Assembly (NCBI GenBank): GCA_020635715.1
Contig: JACJZG010000012.1
Coordinates: 1-64,000 of the forward strand
Length of the DNA: 64,000 nucleotides
Direction of reading: 5' to 3'
From: Flavobacteriales bacterium
GTDB lineage: Bacteria > Bacteroidota > Bacteroidia > Flavobacteriales_F > PHOS-HE28
The notes below the pieces were generated by a model. That model had not been told where the DNA came from and searched no databases. It was given only the letters and a program-made list of their open reading frames with translations. This document shows positions 5,869-16,370 of the stretch, piece after piece; the first letter of the stretch is position 1; each line of letters begins with the position of its first letter. Made by a program: the position numbers and the translations under genes.

Positions 5869-8800
5869 TCATGGGAGCTGCTCGTACCGGATCGTGGTCG
5901 GGATCACCCCGCCGATGGACTGGAGGATCAGGTCGCGGTCGTTGTTGATGTTGGTGTACTTCACATCGCCGTCCAGGTTCAGGTCCTCCTGGCGGTAGCC
6001 GGTGACCACCGTCGTCGGGATCACCCCGCCGATCGCCAGCAGGATCGGATCCCGATCATTGGAATTGTTCGTGTAGATCACCTGATCGTCAGCGATGGTG
6101 TTGCCGGGCCAGAGCACGTATACCCCGGAGATGAGGCGTTGTGCCTCGGTCCCGTACGTTGCCGTACTTCCATCGCGCAGGTCGACCAAGGTGGTGGTCG
6201 CAGCCAGTGTGATCGTACCGGCGGTCATCGCTCCGATGTGATTCCGGTGGCGGAGGGCCACGTGATAGTTGCCTGCGGCCACCTCGAAGGACACCGGCGA
6301 ACTGCCATCGAGGTCCACCACATCACCGTCGCGCTGGATCAAGGCCGAACGGGCCAGGAGAATGACCTGCGGATCGGTCATATCGCGCAGCTCAAGACGC
6401 ACCCAATCGACGATGGCGTTCGGGCCGATCGTGGTGAGCACGGAGGCACTGATCGCCTCACCACCACCACCCGTGGTCGGGAAACCGAGGGCAGCGTATG
6501 GCTCGTTCAGGGGCAGCATGTTCCGCACCCGCAGGCTGTCGATCATGAGACCATCAGCCGGTACATATGGACCGCCAAGCCAAGCCCGCAACGAGAGCTG
6601 GACGGCCGTGGGTTGCGCGACACCGCTGATCTGGATGTCGTCGATGGCCATGTCGCTGGTGAAGCTGGTTCCGGTGGTCCCGTGGAAACGGATGCGGATC
6701 TCCCCGCCCACGTACGCGCTCAGGTCGACCACCGCCTGTTGCCAACTGTTGCCCAGGTCACCGCTGAGGGTATGCACCCCATTGGACCAGGCAATGCCGT
6801 TCCAGACATCCACACGCAAGCTGCCCATGGTGGCGCCATAGAGGTGGTACCAGAAGCGTAGTTCGGCAGAAGTAAGACCGCTCAGGTCAATGCACGGACC
6901 GTAGAGATCGGCCACCTTGCTCGGGCTGTTCGGACTGCTCGATTCGGTGTAGAGGTAATGGCCCGTGCCGGTGGTGTGGTCGCCTGTGGGGCCGGTGCTG
7001 GCTGTTGGTGTTGATCCCGTCTGCCAGGTCCAGTCCATGTCATCGCCCACCGATTGGTACCATTCACCGAAGTCGGTCTCGAACGACTCAGCGTACGGCA
7101 GGATGCTGGTGCAGATAGCGGGCACGCAGAAGGGGATCGACACGGTCGAGGTGAAGATGCTCGGTGTCTGCGTCAGCGGCAGTCCATCGGCATCGACCAC
7201 GGACACCGAGCCATTGCCATAGGTGCAGCAGTTGCCATCGCCGAAACTGTCGTTGATCACCAACGTGTAGCAGCCGACCGGCAGGCAGAGTGCGACATCT
7301 GGCTGTGGATAGGTCCCATTGCTCGGCTGCTGGAGGTATGGCCCACCCGAGGTCACCACCGCGCTGTTGCCATCGAGCAGCTGCCAGGTGGTCTCCTCTC
7401 CATAACGGTCGATGTTCACCTTCACAGTGACGTTCAGACAAGCCGATGTGGTGAAGGAACGGACCGACGAGGCGGCGCTCGAACCACAATCATTGTCAGC
7501 GGTCACCGTCCAGTAATAGGTGGTCATTCCCTGGTCGGCGATCGTCGGAGCATACGAAGTGCCCACGACGCCGGTCGCTGTCTCCACCAGGGGGCTCATC
7601 CCCGCGTTGGTAGCAATGCGCACCGTGTAGCCCGTGGCCAGTGCGCTCGCGTTCCAGGTGAGGTCCGACCCAGGAGCCACACCGATGGCACCGTTGGCTG
7701 GTTGTACCAAGGTCACCGCGGCCGGTTGGGCGCCAACGACCAAGGTCAGCGCGAGGCTCTTCGGGCCTGAGGCACTGGCCGCGTTCAGCGTGAAGGGATA
7801 GCTCCCGGGGGTGATCCCGGCGGTGTTCGACACGGTCAAGTTGCTCGTACCTGCGGGCGTGACCGGATTGGTGCTGAAGGACACACTGGCCGCCCCCGGC
7901 AGGCCGGAGGTGCTCAGCGTGACCGGTGAGCTGTAGGCGAGAATCTGGCCGATCTGGATGGCATAGGTCGCGGCGGTTGGCTGGCACACCGAAGCCGTGT
8001 TGCTCGTCACGGTCATCGTGTAATCCGGTGTGGAGGCGACCGTGATCGTGAAGTTGGTGTTCGAGATGTCGTAGAAGATGTTGCCGTTCGCACGCACCAT
8101 GATCCGGGCGGTCGTCGTGGCGATGTTCGGTACCGTGATGGTCTGCGTGCCATCGTTCGGTGTCGCGCTCAGGATGGTGGTCGGATAGGTCAGTCCACCA
8201 TCCGTTGAAAGCAGGATGTCCACGTTCGCGCAGCTCACCGGGGAGGCGGTCGTATTGGCCACGTCCCACGTCACTGTCTGCGTGGAAAGTCCGGCCCAGC
8301 TCACCGCCGTGTTCGGTTGCGTCACGAGGAACGGCCCGCTGGCCCCGTTGACCGTGACGACCATGTTATCCTGGCCGTTGCAACCCCCGCTCGCCACGTT
8401 GTCCCGCACCGTCAAGCGGAAGTTGTAGGTGCGTGCAACGCTGGAGAGCACCTCCCAGGTCGGGGTGGTGTTGGCGATCACCGCGTTCAAGTTGGGCATG
8501 TAGCGCACTGGCGAGGTCATGGGCAGCAGGGGTTCCCAAGCGGGACCGCCGGTGCTCGTGGCCATAGGCGGCATGGTCGCCACGGCCGGGTCCATCTGCT
8601 CCCAGCTATATGTAAGCACGTTACCGCCGTTCGCATCGCTACCGCTGCCTGTGAGGATGAAGGGCGTTGAGCGCGGGATCACACGATCAACGCCGGCATT
8701 GGCCGTGGGAGCGACCTCGGGCACCAGGGACACGGTGGTGGGGCAGCTGCTGCTCGTACCGGCGGTGACGTTCGCCGCGATCTCCTGCATGCTGTAACCA

Positions 8801-10008
8801 CCGAACATGGCGATGCTGTGGGCGGCGACATCGGGCGCGCAGATGCCGGCGTAGCCCATGATGGTGATGCCACTGCCCACCTCCACAGAGGCGGAGGCGG
8901 CCCTATTGCACGCGTTGTTCTGGGTATGGTTCGCGCCATACTGGTGTCCCATCTCGTGCGCCACGTAATCGATGTCGAAACCATCTCCGACCGGCATGGA
9001 CTGCCCGGTGACACCGCCGGCCTTCAAGTTGTTATTGCAAGGGCTGCTGAGGTAGGCCACCCCACCACCACCGGTGCTGAACACGTGCCCGATGTCATAG
9101 TTCGCCGTACCGATGAGGTTATCGCACTGCGTCTGGTTCTCCCCAAGCATGGTCCCACCATCGTTGTTGGTGTATGGGTCGGTGGCACCGTTCAGGAATA
9201 TCAGCAGGTCGGTGTTCGCCACCATCACCATCGTCAGTGTGGCATCCCGCTCGAACATGTCGTTCACGCGGTTCATGGTCGTCACCATGGCCGCCAGTGC
9301 GAAGCTCTTGTTGTTGTTGGTCGTATTACTTCCATGGAAGTTGGCGTATTCACCTGTGCAAGCCAGGGCCAGCCGGTAGGTGCGCAACTGGCAATCACCA
9401 ACGCGGTCCGTGCCCATCGCATCCATCCATTGCTGGGTGCGTGCTTCCGCCTGTGGCACGTCGTTCACCAGGTCCACGCCGCAGGAAAGCACGGGCTGGC
9501 CCTGGGTCCGGACAAGGTCCCTCCGATCATAGACCTGGTAGTAGTCCACATCACCGACCTGCACGGGATCGATGAACCAGGACCGCCGGCTCCCCGGTGT
9601 CACCATCGCGTGGAAGCCGTTCGGACCGAAGTCGATCTTAACGCTGGCCGAGGGATCGGTGATCCCCACGCCGGTGTACGTCCGGATCATCGGGTAGCGC
9701 GCCTGCAGCTCCGGATGCATCACCGGCACCTCCAAAACCCGGAAGCTGGCCATGGCACCGTCCGGCGTTGGAAGGGTGAGGATGGAACCACGCTGGCCCA
9801 GCTCCGTCAACGCCCCGCGCTCGATGGAGGCCTGCCTTGCCCGGAACATGGCGACGTCCAGTCGCACCATGCGGGCGTTCTGCGGAGCGATCCGGCGCTC
9901 GCCCCCGCGAGCGAGGACCTTCGATGCCGGAACATCGGACCAGAGGGATTGGGAATGACCGGCCAGCGCGAAAGCGAGCAGGGAAGTAACAAGAAGTAGG
10001 GTACGCAT
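5869..10008 (-). CDS. Secreted reprolysin-like (M12B-type) zinc metalloprotease, multidomain
   Basis: A 1379-residue exported protease. Signal peptide MRTLLLVTSLLAFALAGHSQ is followed by a propeptide-like region. The catalytic domain has the zinc motif HEMGHQYGANH near residue 350 and a downstream Met-turn (GITIMGYAG). Then come a PKD/Ig-like region (ANAGVDRVIPR..), further Ig/fibronectin III-like domains (VTLVQPANGAIGVAPGSDLT) and a MAM-like segment (ESFETDFGEWYQ .. MAIDDIQISG). The last 240 residues hold a jelly-roll-like region (LRAWLGGPY) and two near-identical tail repeats, YTNNSNDRDPILLAIGG and YTNINNDRDLILQSIGG, the second after a Ca-loop-like DLNLDGDV. No standard type A or B sorting domain was recognised, so the tail may be the export or anchoring element. 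Confidence 0.85.
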   Translation of the reverse strand: MRTLLLVTSLLAFALAGHSQSLWSDVPASKVLARGGERRIAPQNARMVRLDVAMFRARQASIERGALTELGQRGSILTLPTPDGAMASFRVLEVPVMHPELQARYPMIRTYTGVGITDPSASVKIDFGPNGFHAMVTPGSRRSWFIDPVQVGDVDYYQVYDRRDLVRTQGQPVLSCGVDLVNDVPQAEARTQQWMDAMGTDRVGDCQLRTYRLALACTGEYANFHGSNTTNNNKSFALAAMVTTMNRVNDMFERDATLTMVMVANTDLLIFLNGATDPYTNNDGGTMLGENQTQCDNLIGTANYDIGHVFSTGGGGVAYLSSPCNNNLKAGGVTGQSMPVGDGFDIDYVAHEMGHQYGANHTQNNACNRAASASVEVGSGITIMGYAGICAPDVAAHSIAMFGGYSMQEIAANVTAGTSSSCPTTVSLVPEVAPTANAGVDRVIPRSTPFILTGSGSDANGGNVLTYSWEQMDPAVATMPPMATSTGGPAWEPLLPMTSPVRYMPNLNAVIANTTPTWEVLSSVARTYNFRLTVRDNVASGGCNGQDNMVVTVNGASGPFLVTQPNTAVSWAGLSTQTVTWDVANTTASPVSCANVDILLSTDGGLTYPTTILSATPNDGTQTITVPNIATTTARIMVRANGNIFYDISNTNFTITVASTPDYTMTVTSNTASVCQPTAATYAIQIGQILAYSSPVTLSTSGLPGAASVSFSTNPVTPAGTSNLTVSNTAGITPGSYPFTLNAASASGPKSLALTLVVGAQPAAVTLVQPANGAIGVAPGSDLTWNASALATGYTVRIATNAGMSPLVETATGVVGTSYAPTIADQGMTTYYWTVTADNDCGSSAASSVRSFTTSACLNVTVKVNIDRYGEETTWQLLDGNSAVVTSGGPYLQQPSNGTYPQPDVALCLPVGCYTLVINDSFGDGNCCTYGNGSVSVVDADGLPLTQTPSIFTSTVSIPFCVPAICTSILPYAESFETDFGEWYQSVGDDMDWTWQTGSTPTASTGPTGDHTTGTGHYLYTESSSPNSPSKVADLYGPCIDLSGLTSAELRFWYHLYGATMGSLRVDVWNGIAWSNGVHTLSGDLGNSWQQAVVDLSAYVGGEIRIRFHGTTGTSFTSDMAIDDIQISGVAQPTAVQLSLRAWLGGPYVPADGLMIDSLRVRNMLPLNEPYAALGFPTTGGGGEAISASVLTTIGPNAIVDWVRLELRDMTDPQVILLARSALIQRDGDVVDLDGSSPVSFEVAAGNYHVALRHRNHIGAMTAGTITLAATTTLVDLRDGSTATYGTEAQRLISGVYVLWPGNTIADDQVIYTNNSNDRDPILLAIGGVIPTTVVTGYRQEDLNLDGDVKYTNINNDRDLILQSIGGVIPTTIRYEQLP

Positions 10009-10178
10009 CGTGATCCTCGGTTCTGTCAAGGACCGTTCGCGAGGGTGCGATCGATCCACAAGGGGCCGAATTTGGGACGGATCGGGGAGATGGGAAGTGA
10101 CAGTGGTCAGGATCCTCGAAACGGTCGATGGATGGTCGTTCCCGATCGACCTATCCCAGGACCCGCCTGCTGGACCAC

Positions 10179-13100
10179 CTACGGCCGCACCTCCAGACGA
10201 AGCCCTTCGCTATGTCCACTGAACTCCGGAGCGTACATGCACATGGCGGCGGTGAGGCCATTGCTCATGGACCCCGCATGTGTCACCTTCAACGCATACT
10301 CGAAGACGTGTGTGCCAGGCACCAGACGGTCGAAGAAGAAGTGCATGGCCGCATCGCGGATGCTCTGGTAGTAACCAAGGCCGCCCTGCCACCGGTAGCC
10401 GCTGAGCGCCTCCACCGGCTCCAGACCAGCCGCGCGCTGGTCCTTCAGGTGGACGAAGTCAAGGTAGCGGTCCGTACGCAGTTCGATGCGGATCGTGACA
10501 CGATCTCCGGCCTTCAGCTCCGTGCCTTCGGTGAGCGCCACCAACTGTGGACCCGCGTCCGTTGTACGTTCCAGCATCACCTGCTTCTTCACGCTGAAGG
10601 GACTTTCATGCGCGGTCACCTTGTCCATCTGCTCCAGGTACTGCCAATGCAGGGCACCCCATTGCACACCGTCCTTGGCCGTGGTGATGGACACCTGTCC
10701 CATACCCGGCTTCACCTCGGCACCCGTCCAAGTGCGTTCGAAATAACCCGTACCCGCTTCCTGTTGATCGGGCTTCACGGTCTCACCGCCCACCTTGATC
10801 ACGGGGGCTGCATCCTCCACCAACCAGTCGTCGCCGGTGAGCAACAGGGCGTAGCACGCTTCGGCCGTAGCCTTGGTCGTCCTCCAATCCGTGGTCTGCT
10901 TCAGCTTCAGCAGGTATTGCCGTAGCTGGTCGGTGCTTTCCTTGTCCTTGCCCACTTCGTGGAAGGCTTCGATCAACAGTGCATGCGTCTCCGTCGGGAA
11001 GCTCCACCACTCGTAGCCCGCGTTGAACCCCTTCCAGTACATGCCGAGTTCTTCACTGCGCGTGGCACGTTCGCCAAGCGACTTCAGGATCAATTGCGCG
11101 GTGGTCCGCTCACCAAGCCGGTCGAAGGCCAGCACCAACATGGCTTGTTCCTGAAGGCTCCGTTGCAGCCAGCTGTCCTTGCAGCGTCGAAGTAGGAAAT
11201 CCACGGCGGTGCGGGTTGCGCCGTCGATGGGCCAGCGTTGGAAGAAGCTGCGCGCATACAACAGATGGATGTCCATGCTGCTGGGCACGTACTGCTCACG
11301 GTCCTCGGCCTTGGTGCGGCGCAGGTATTCCTTGTGCTCGCGGTCCACCTCGGCATCCAACCATTGCACGGCGCGCTTCAACATCTGTTCGTTCGGGCCA
11401 TCGCCACGTGTATCGGCTGCCCTCAAGACTTCCAAGTGCCCGAAGCCCGCGATGATGTGCTGTGTGATGTAGCGCGATGGCTGCATGCCGCTCCACCAGG
11501 GCCAGGCACCGTTCGGCAACTGCATATCGCGCAACTGATTCAGCGAGGCCTGCTCTTCGTTGGTCATGCGTTGCAAGTCGAAGAGGAGGGCGATGCGTCG
11601 CTTGCGCTCTCCCTCGTCCTTCGCGTTGAGCAACCAAGGCGTTTCTTCCAGCACGATGCCTTTCAACTCGGCATTCTTCTCCAATGCGCTCATGAAGGCG
11701 TCTTCTCCCGTCCTGCTCCACTGCTCGAACACGCGCTTCACTTGCGGTCGCTGTTCCACCATGTGCGCAGCGAGGCGGTTGGCGTAGTAACGGCTGAAGG
11801 TCTGCTCGACACAGGCGTGCGGGAATTCCATCAGGTAAGGCAGTGCCTGCACGGCATACCAAGCAGGGTTCGGGGTGAATTCCAACTTCAACGAACGATG
11901 CTGCAGCGTGCTGCTCGTGTTGTTCACCAGCTTCTCCAGCGTGAAGGTCCTGGTGCCTGCCTTGGTGATCGGCAGGGGAAGGCTCTCGGTCACCAGCACC
12001 TTGTCCGTGAGGATCGGCAGTGGGCGTTCCTCACCATCAGCGATACCCGCACCGGTAGCCGTGATGCGCACGCTCACAAGATCGGCATCGGCAGGAACGT
12101 TGATCGGCCAAGCCACCACCGCGCTGGCACCGGGCGCTGCGTTGAACGGGACTTCCACCCCTTCCGAGATGAAGCGCTTTGTCACCTCAGCGTTCGAGCG
12201 CGGATCAAAGAGCGCGACACGCACCATGCCAGAAACCGCCCCGTCCGTGGCGTTCACCTTCGCGGTGAGCGTGATCCGATCGCCCTGGCGCAGGAAACGC
12301 GGCAGGTTCGGCACCACCATCAAGGGCTTGCTCGTGACCGCCTCTTTGGTGAACTGCCCGAGTTGAAGCTCCTTGGTGTGCGCCAGGCCCATCACCTTCC
12401 ACCGCGTCATCGCATCGGGAGTGGTGAAGCGCAGCACAACGCTGCCGTCTCGGTCGGTGAGCAGGTCGGGGAAGAAGAATGCGGTCTCGCGGAAGTCGGT
12501 GCGGACGGGCTGGGGGCCATCGCTGGAGAAAGAGTGTTGCTTCGCGTCAGCTTCCGTTGGCGGTGCGGCTTCCGTAACCACTGGTTTCTTATTCACATTG
12601 CCACGGAAGGCACTTTCGTTCCTTTCCAGTGCATCGTGTATCCCCTCTCCGCGTCCGCCCGCTCTCATGGGCACTGCGGCGTTATCAACATCGAGCTCCG
12701 AACGTATCCCGTTGATAATGTATTCATGGCCCAGACTCGATCCACCAAGGTCGACCAAGTACGGATACGCGCGCAACGCATCGTTCGGTAAGGTGATACC
12801 CGTATTCCACATGCCGCCTTGCTGTGCACCGAAGGGCTCATTGCGCTGCCAGCCCAAGCGAGCAGAATTCATGGGCCACGCGAAACCGTTCCAGGCATGC
12901 GGGGTGAAGTGGTCCAGCGAGGCATCGTACATCACCGCGAGCAATTGCGCAGCCACCTTCTCCTTCTTTGGTCCGGTGAAGCGCAGGCGCCATTCCTCCT
13001 TCGCCCCCGGCAACAACTTATCGCGGAAGCTCATCCACTCCACCTGCAATTCCTTGTTGCTCCACGGCACATTGATCCATTGCGTAACCAGATGCGCACG

Positions 13101-16100
13101 TCCCCGTTCCACGCACACGAAATGCACGGCGAAGCCACCTCGATCGCTCTCGAGCACCGGTAGCTCCACGCGCTGCTGACCCTTGCTCAAGGTGAAGCTG
13201 CGACTCACAGCGATGCGCTCTTCCCGCTCCACCTCCATCAGCACACGACAGCTTGGCAACGCACTACTGATCAGGAGCACCGCCTTCTCACCCGGCTCCA
13301 CATCCACCGTCACCGATTCCACGTGGAAGGCCTCATCGATGAAACCGGTGTTCTGGATCGCGGTATCGTACAGGGTGAACAACTTGACCACCTTCACCAC
13401 GTCGCCGTCAGCCGCTTTCGCCTCCACCTCGATGCGGTACATGCCGACCGGCGCGTCCTTCAACGCTTTCACGCTCATGGCCCGGCCCTTCGCACGATGA
13501 TCCCTTCGCTCAAGCCACACCTTGTTCACCGGCCAGCTCATGGGGTCATCGGACAGGTGTGTCGCGGGCAGTTCGCTCTCGAGTATCCGATCAGGTCGCT
13601 CCCAAAGTCGCTCGCGGCGCGGCGCATCCACCGGCGGCACGAGTTCCACGATGCGCAGGTCCATCGCAACATCCACTTCTTCACCATTGAGGTTCCGGAT
13701 GCGCACGTCGATGCTGTCCGTGGTCTCGCGATCGATGGCCTCGCCGATACCGACCCCGATGTCGAAGGCGCGGTATGCCAGTGTCAAGTCCGCGCTGCCC
13801 GACTGCGTTTCACCACTGATGTCCGTGGCATCGGCATTCACCGTGAAGTGGAATGATGGATCGGCATCCCGTGGGAAAGCGCGATCGGCTTCGGCCTGGA
13901 AGGTGATGGTGAACTTCCCCTGCGCATCGCAGACCGCTTCGCCGCTGGCCACCTCGGTCTCCCTTCCCCACGGCAATCCGCGCCATCCCCAGCCGCACCA
14001 CCAAGGCATGCGCACACCGCGTTGCACATTCCACTTCACCACGGCGCCATCCAGCGGAACACCGGCATAGCTCTTCGCTACACCGGTCACTGTGGCTTCC
14101 TCATTCAACTTCGGCGAACCGGCGACCTGGTCGAAGACCAGCTCGAAGGTGGGCCGCTTGTACTCCTCCACACGCACCCAGGTACTGCCGTGCTCCGCCT
14201 GTATGCGCATGGTGCCCGTGAGCCTTCCAGCGGGTGCGGTGAAGCTGCCGTGATAGGCACCGAAGCCATCGGTGGTCACGTTCACCGAGTCGATCAGCTC
14301 GCCGTTGACATCGAAGAAGCGCACCGTGGAAAGTTGACCGACACGTACATCGGCCTTCATCCCGGTCCGTGCCACAACCAGGCCTTTGAAGTGGATCGTC
14401 TGACCCGGCCGGTAGATGGCGCGATCGGTGAAGAGGTAGGTGCGCAGCTCTTCCTGCGGGTCGCGGTTCCCCGTGTCGTAGTTCCAGGAAGTGCCCGTGC
14501 GATAACGGTCCTCACCACGTGTGATCAAGTGGTGGTATTGCTGCTGCGTCTTCGCTTCGAAACGCACACGCCCCCCCTCGTCCGTAGTCGCTTGGGCCGC
14601 ACGTGTTGACTTCTCCTGACGGTCCCAACGGTTCGTGCGCGTCCAGCGCTCAACGATAGCGCCTGTGATGGGCGTACCGAGTGCACGATCAAGCACGAGC
14701 AGCTCATCGCTGCCATCCACCACCCGTTCCACCACCGCGATACGTGTGCTCCAGAATGCCGCATGGGCGAAGCTGCCATTGCCGCCGCCGAAGGACTCGT
14801 CGATCGCAGCGAGGATACTGTATCGTCCTATTGGCAGGCCATCAACCGGCAGCTCGACCAGGTGTTCGTTCAGATCCCCGTCGTCGGGCAGCTCCACGCT
14901 CCAGGCACGCACCGGCTTCTGGGCCAGCAACCACTTCTCGTAGTCGCGACGTTCCTCTGTCGGCTCATCAACCACTTCGTCCTTCACCACACGTAGCCCG
15001 ACCCGCTTCACATTGCGGAAATGAACCGCCACTGCCGAGCGCTCATCCGGGACCACCGCATTCTCCACCTCGATCCGAAGCGCGGGCACCTCCAGTTCCG
15101 CCTTCAGGCGCGCACATAGTTGGGCACCATAAGACCCGGGGAATTTCGCGATCGCCACTTCGCACAAGGTCCGCGCGGTGCGGTTCTCCCACTTCCATGC
15201 GTAGGTACCCAGGCGTTGATACTTGCTCCCCTGTTCGCGATGCCATTGTGCCAGCGCATAGGTCACCTCGGCCTGGCAGGTATCGTTAGGCAGACGGCTG
15301 CTCAAACGCTCCAGTGCGTTGAGGTAAAGCGAGTCCTTGTCCGATAAGAGGCTGCGTTCGCGCACGAATGCGAGCCGCTGCAGGGTGACATCCACCAAGG
15401 CATCCGGCGTATCGTCGTTCAGATGCGTCCGCTCCAGACGTTGGTAGATGCCAAAAGCTTGGAACTCCCAGGATGTGCTGTCGCGATGCGCGAGCGGACG
15501 GAAGACGAAGGCCTCGAAGAGCTCGAAGTCCTTCGGGTCGTTGAGCGTGAATCGCCATGACGGTTCCGCCAGTCGCGTTTCGCTGTTCGTGAAGACACCC
15601 AACGCACGATGTGCGAGGATGTCGTAGAGCATGGGTCGCAGGGCGCGCGCCTTCAAGTCATCGCCAAGGAGCAGGTCGCCGAGTTCGCCTGCGGGGATGA
15701 CCTGCAGGGTGTCCACCGGTTCCAAGGAGGCCTGGAAATGCGCGATCACCTTGCGCATGTAGGTGGGCTGCGACCAGGTGGCCGGGTCATCGCTTTCCTC
15801 CGCATTTGCCGTACGGTCCAGCACCCGCCAACGATCCTGCTCGTAACGTTGCCACCACCCCGTGGCCAGGGCCGAATGCAGCAGCTGCTTCAAGGGGACA
15901 TCGGCCGTGGTAGCACGCGCTTCCATCGCCAGCAACGAGCTGTCGTTGCTCACACCGGTGTAACTGCGATACTGGCTGCGATGCTGCCACGCGCGGAACT
16001 CAGTGCGCCAGTCGCCGGAAGCCTGTGCTTCATCCAACAGGGCCTGCGTGCGTTCGAGCGCCGTGGCGTACTGACCGATCCGGCTCAACGAATCGATGGC

Positions 16101-16211
16101 CGTCCATCGTGGGTCGGGTGCATCCGGCTGCTTCATGGTCCCACGGTGCTGACGACAGGTGATGAGGAGCGGGACCAGGGCGAATAGGAGGAACAGGCGG
16201 ACAAGGCGCAT
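10179..16211 (-). CDS. Alpha-2-macroglobulin family lipoprotein
   Basis: A 2010-residue protein with lipoprotein signal LLFALVPLLITC. The N-terminal 450 residues are helical (TPR-like), followed by macroglobulin domains. The MG2-type sequence LFTDRAIYRPGQTIHFKG begins near residue 590, and the A2M core contains FFFPDLLTDRDGSVVLRFTT. The thioester region HACVEQTFSRYYANRL keeps Cys-x-Glu-Gln, so it should form the reactive thioester, followed by an alpha/alpha toroid with WPWWSG. Bacterial A2M proteins trap proteases in the periplasm or on the surface. They are often paired with PBP1C, but no such gene is adjacent here. A minus-strand CACCTTTG box lies at 16229-16236. The neighbouring metalloprotease is in the same orientation, 170 bp downstream. 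Confidence 0.95.
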   Translation of the reverse strand: MRLVRLFLLFALVPLLITCRQHRGTMKQPDAPDPRWTAIDSLSRIGQYATALERTQALLDEAQASGDWRTEFRAWQHRSQYRSYTGVSNDSSLLAMEARATTADVPLKQLLHSALATGWWQRYEQDRWRVLDRTANAEESDDPATWSQPTYMRKVIAHFQASLEPVDTLQVIPAGELGDLLLGDDLKARALRPMLYDILAHRALGVFTNSETRLAEPSWRFTLNDPKDFELFEAFVFRPLAHRDSTSWEFQAFGIYQRLERTHLNDDTPDALVDVTLQRLAFVRERSLLSDKDSLYLNALERLSSRLPNDTCQAEVTYALAQWHREQGSKYQRLGTYAWKWENRTARTLCEVAIAKFPGSYGAQLCARLKAELEVPALRIEVENAVVPDERSAVAVHFRNVKRVGLRVVKDEVVDEPTEERRDYEKWLLAQKPVRAWSVELPDDGDLNEHLVELPVDGLPIGRYSILAAIDESFGGGNGSFAHAAFWSTRIAVVERVVDGSDELLVLDRALGTPITGAIVERWTRTNRWDRQEKSTRAAQATTDEGGRVRFEAKTQQQYHHLITRGEDRYRTGTSWNYDTGNRDPQEELRTYLFTDRAIYRPGQTIHFKGLVVARTGMKADVRVGQLSTVRFFDVNGELIDSVNVTTDGFGAYHGSFTAPAGRLTGTMRIQAEHGSTWVRVEEYKRPTFELVFDQVAGSPKLNEEATVTGVAKSYAGVPLDGAVVKWNVQRGVRMPWWCGWGWRGLPWGRETEVASGEAVCDAQGKFTITFQAEADRAFPRDADPSFHFTVNADATDISGETQSGSADLTLAYRAFDIGVGIGEAIDRETTDSIDVRIRNLNGEEVDVAMDLRIVELVPPVDAPRRERLWERPDRILESELPATHLSDDPMSWPVNKVWLERRDHRAKGRAMSVKALKDAPVGMYRIEVEAKAADGDVVKVVKLFTLYDTAIQNTGFIDEAFHVESVTVDVEPGEKAVLLISSALPSCRVLMEVEREERIAVSRSFTLSKGQQRVELPVLESDRGGFAVHFVCVERGRAHLVTQWINVPWSNKELQVEWMSFRDKLLPGAKEEWRLRFTGPKKEKVAAQLLAVMYDASLDHFTPHAWNGFAWPMNSARLGWQRNEPFGAQQGGMWNTGITLPNDALRAYPYLVDLGGSSLGHEYIINGIRSELDVDNAAVPMRAGGRGEGIHDALERNESAFRGNVNKKPVVTEAAPPTEADAKQHSFSSDGPQPVRTDFRETAFFFPDLLTDRDGSVVLRFTTPDAMTRWKVMGLAHTKELQLGQFTKEAVTSKPLMVVPNLPRFLRQGDRITLTAKVNATDGAVSGMVRVALFDPRSNAEVTKRFISEGVEVPFNAAPGASAVVAWPINVPADADLVSVRITATGAGIADGEERPLPILTDKVLVTESLPLPITKAGTRTFTLEKLVNNTSSTLQHRSLKLEFTPNPAWYAVQALPYLMEFPHACVEQTFSRYYANRLAAHMVEQRPQVKRVFEQWSRTGEDAFMSALEKNAELKGIVLEETPWLLNAKDEGERKRRIALLFDLQRMTNEEQASLNQLRDMQLPNGAWPWWSGMQPSRYITQHIIAGFGHLEVLRAADTRGDGPNEQMLKRAVQWLDAEVDREHKEYLRRTKAEDREQYVPSSMDIHLLYARSFFQRWPIDGATRTAVDFLLRRCKDSWLQRSLQEQAMLVLAFDRLGERTTAQLILKSLGERATRSEELGMYWKGFNAGYEWWSFPTETHALLIEAFHEVGKDKESTDQLRQYLLKLKQTTDWRTTKATAEACYALLLTGDDWLVEDAAPVIKVGGETVKPDQQEAGTGYFERTWTGAEVKPGMGQVSITTAKDGVQWGALHWQYLEQMDKVTAHESPFSVKKQVMLERTTDAGPQLVALTEGTELKAGDRVTIRIELRTDRYLDFVHLKDQRAAGLEPVEALSGYRWQGGLGYYQSIRDAAMHFFFDRLVPGTHVFEYALKVTHAGSMSNGLTAAMCMYAPEFSGHSEGLRLEVRP

Positions 16212-16228
16212 CGGTTCAGGATCTGCAA

Positions 16229-16236
16229 CAAAGGTG
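16229..16236 (-). promoter_or_regulatory. Candidate -7 box of the A2M gene
   Basis: On the minus strand, CACCTTTG (TAnnTTTG with one change) lies 17 nt before the A2M ATG at 16211. Confidence 0.4.
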
Positions 16237-16370
16237 GGAAGTGCGGAGGTATCGGTCAGGGCGTTGTCACTGGGCTCCCAGCGGGTCGACCAATAACCGG
16301 CGTAATGCTGGTGCGATCATGGAATGAATCCCGGAAATGGATCCATCGAGGTAAGCGATCTTCGTGCCGC

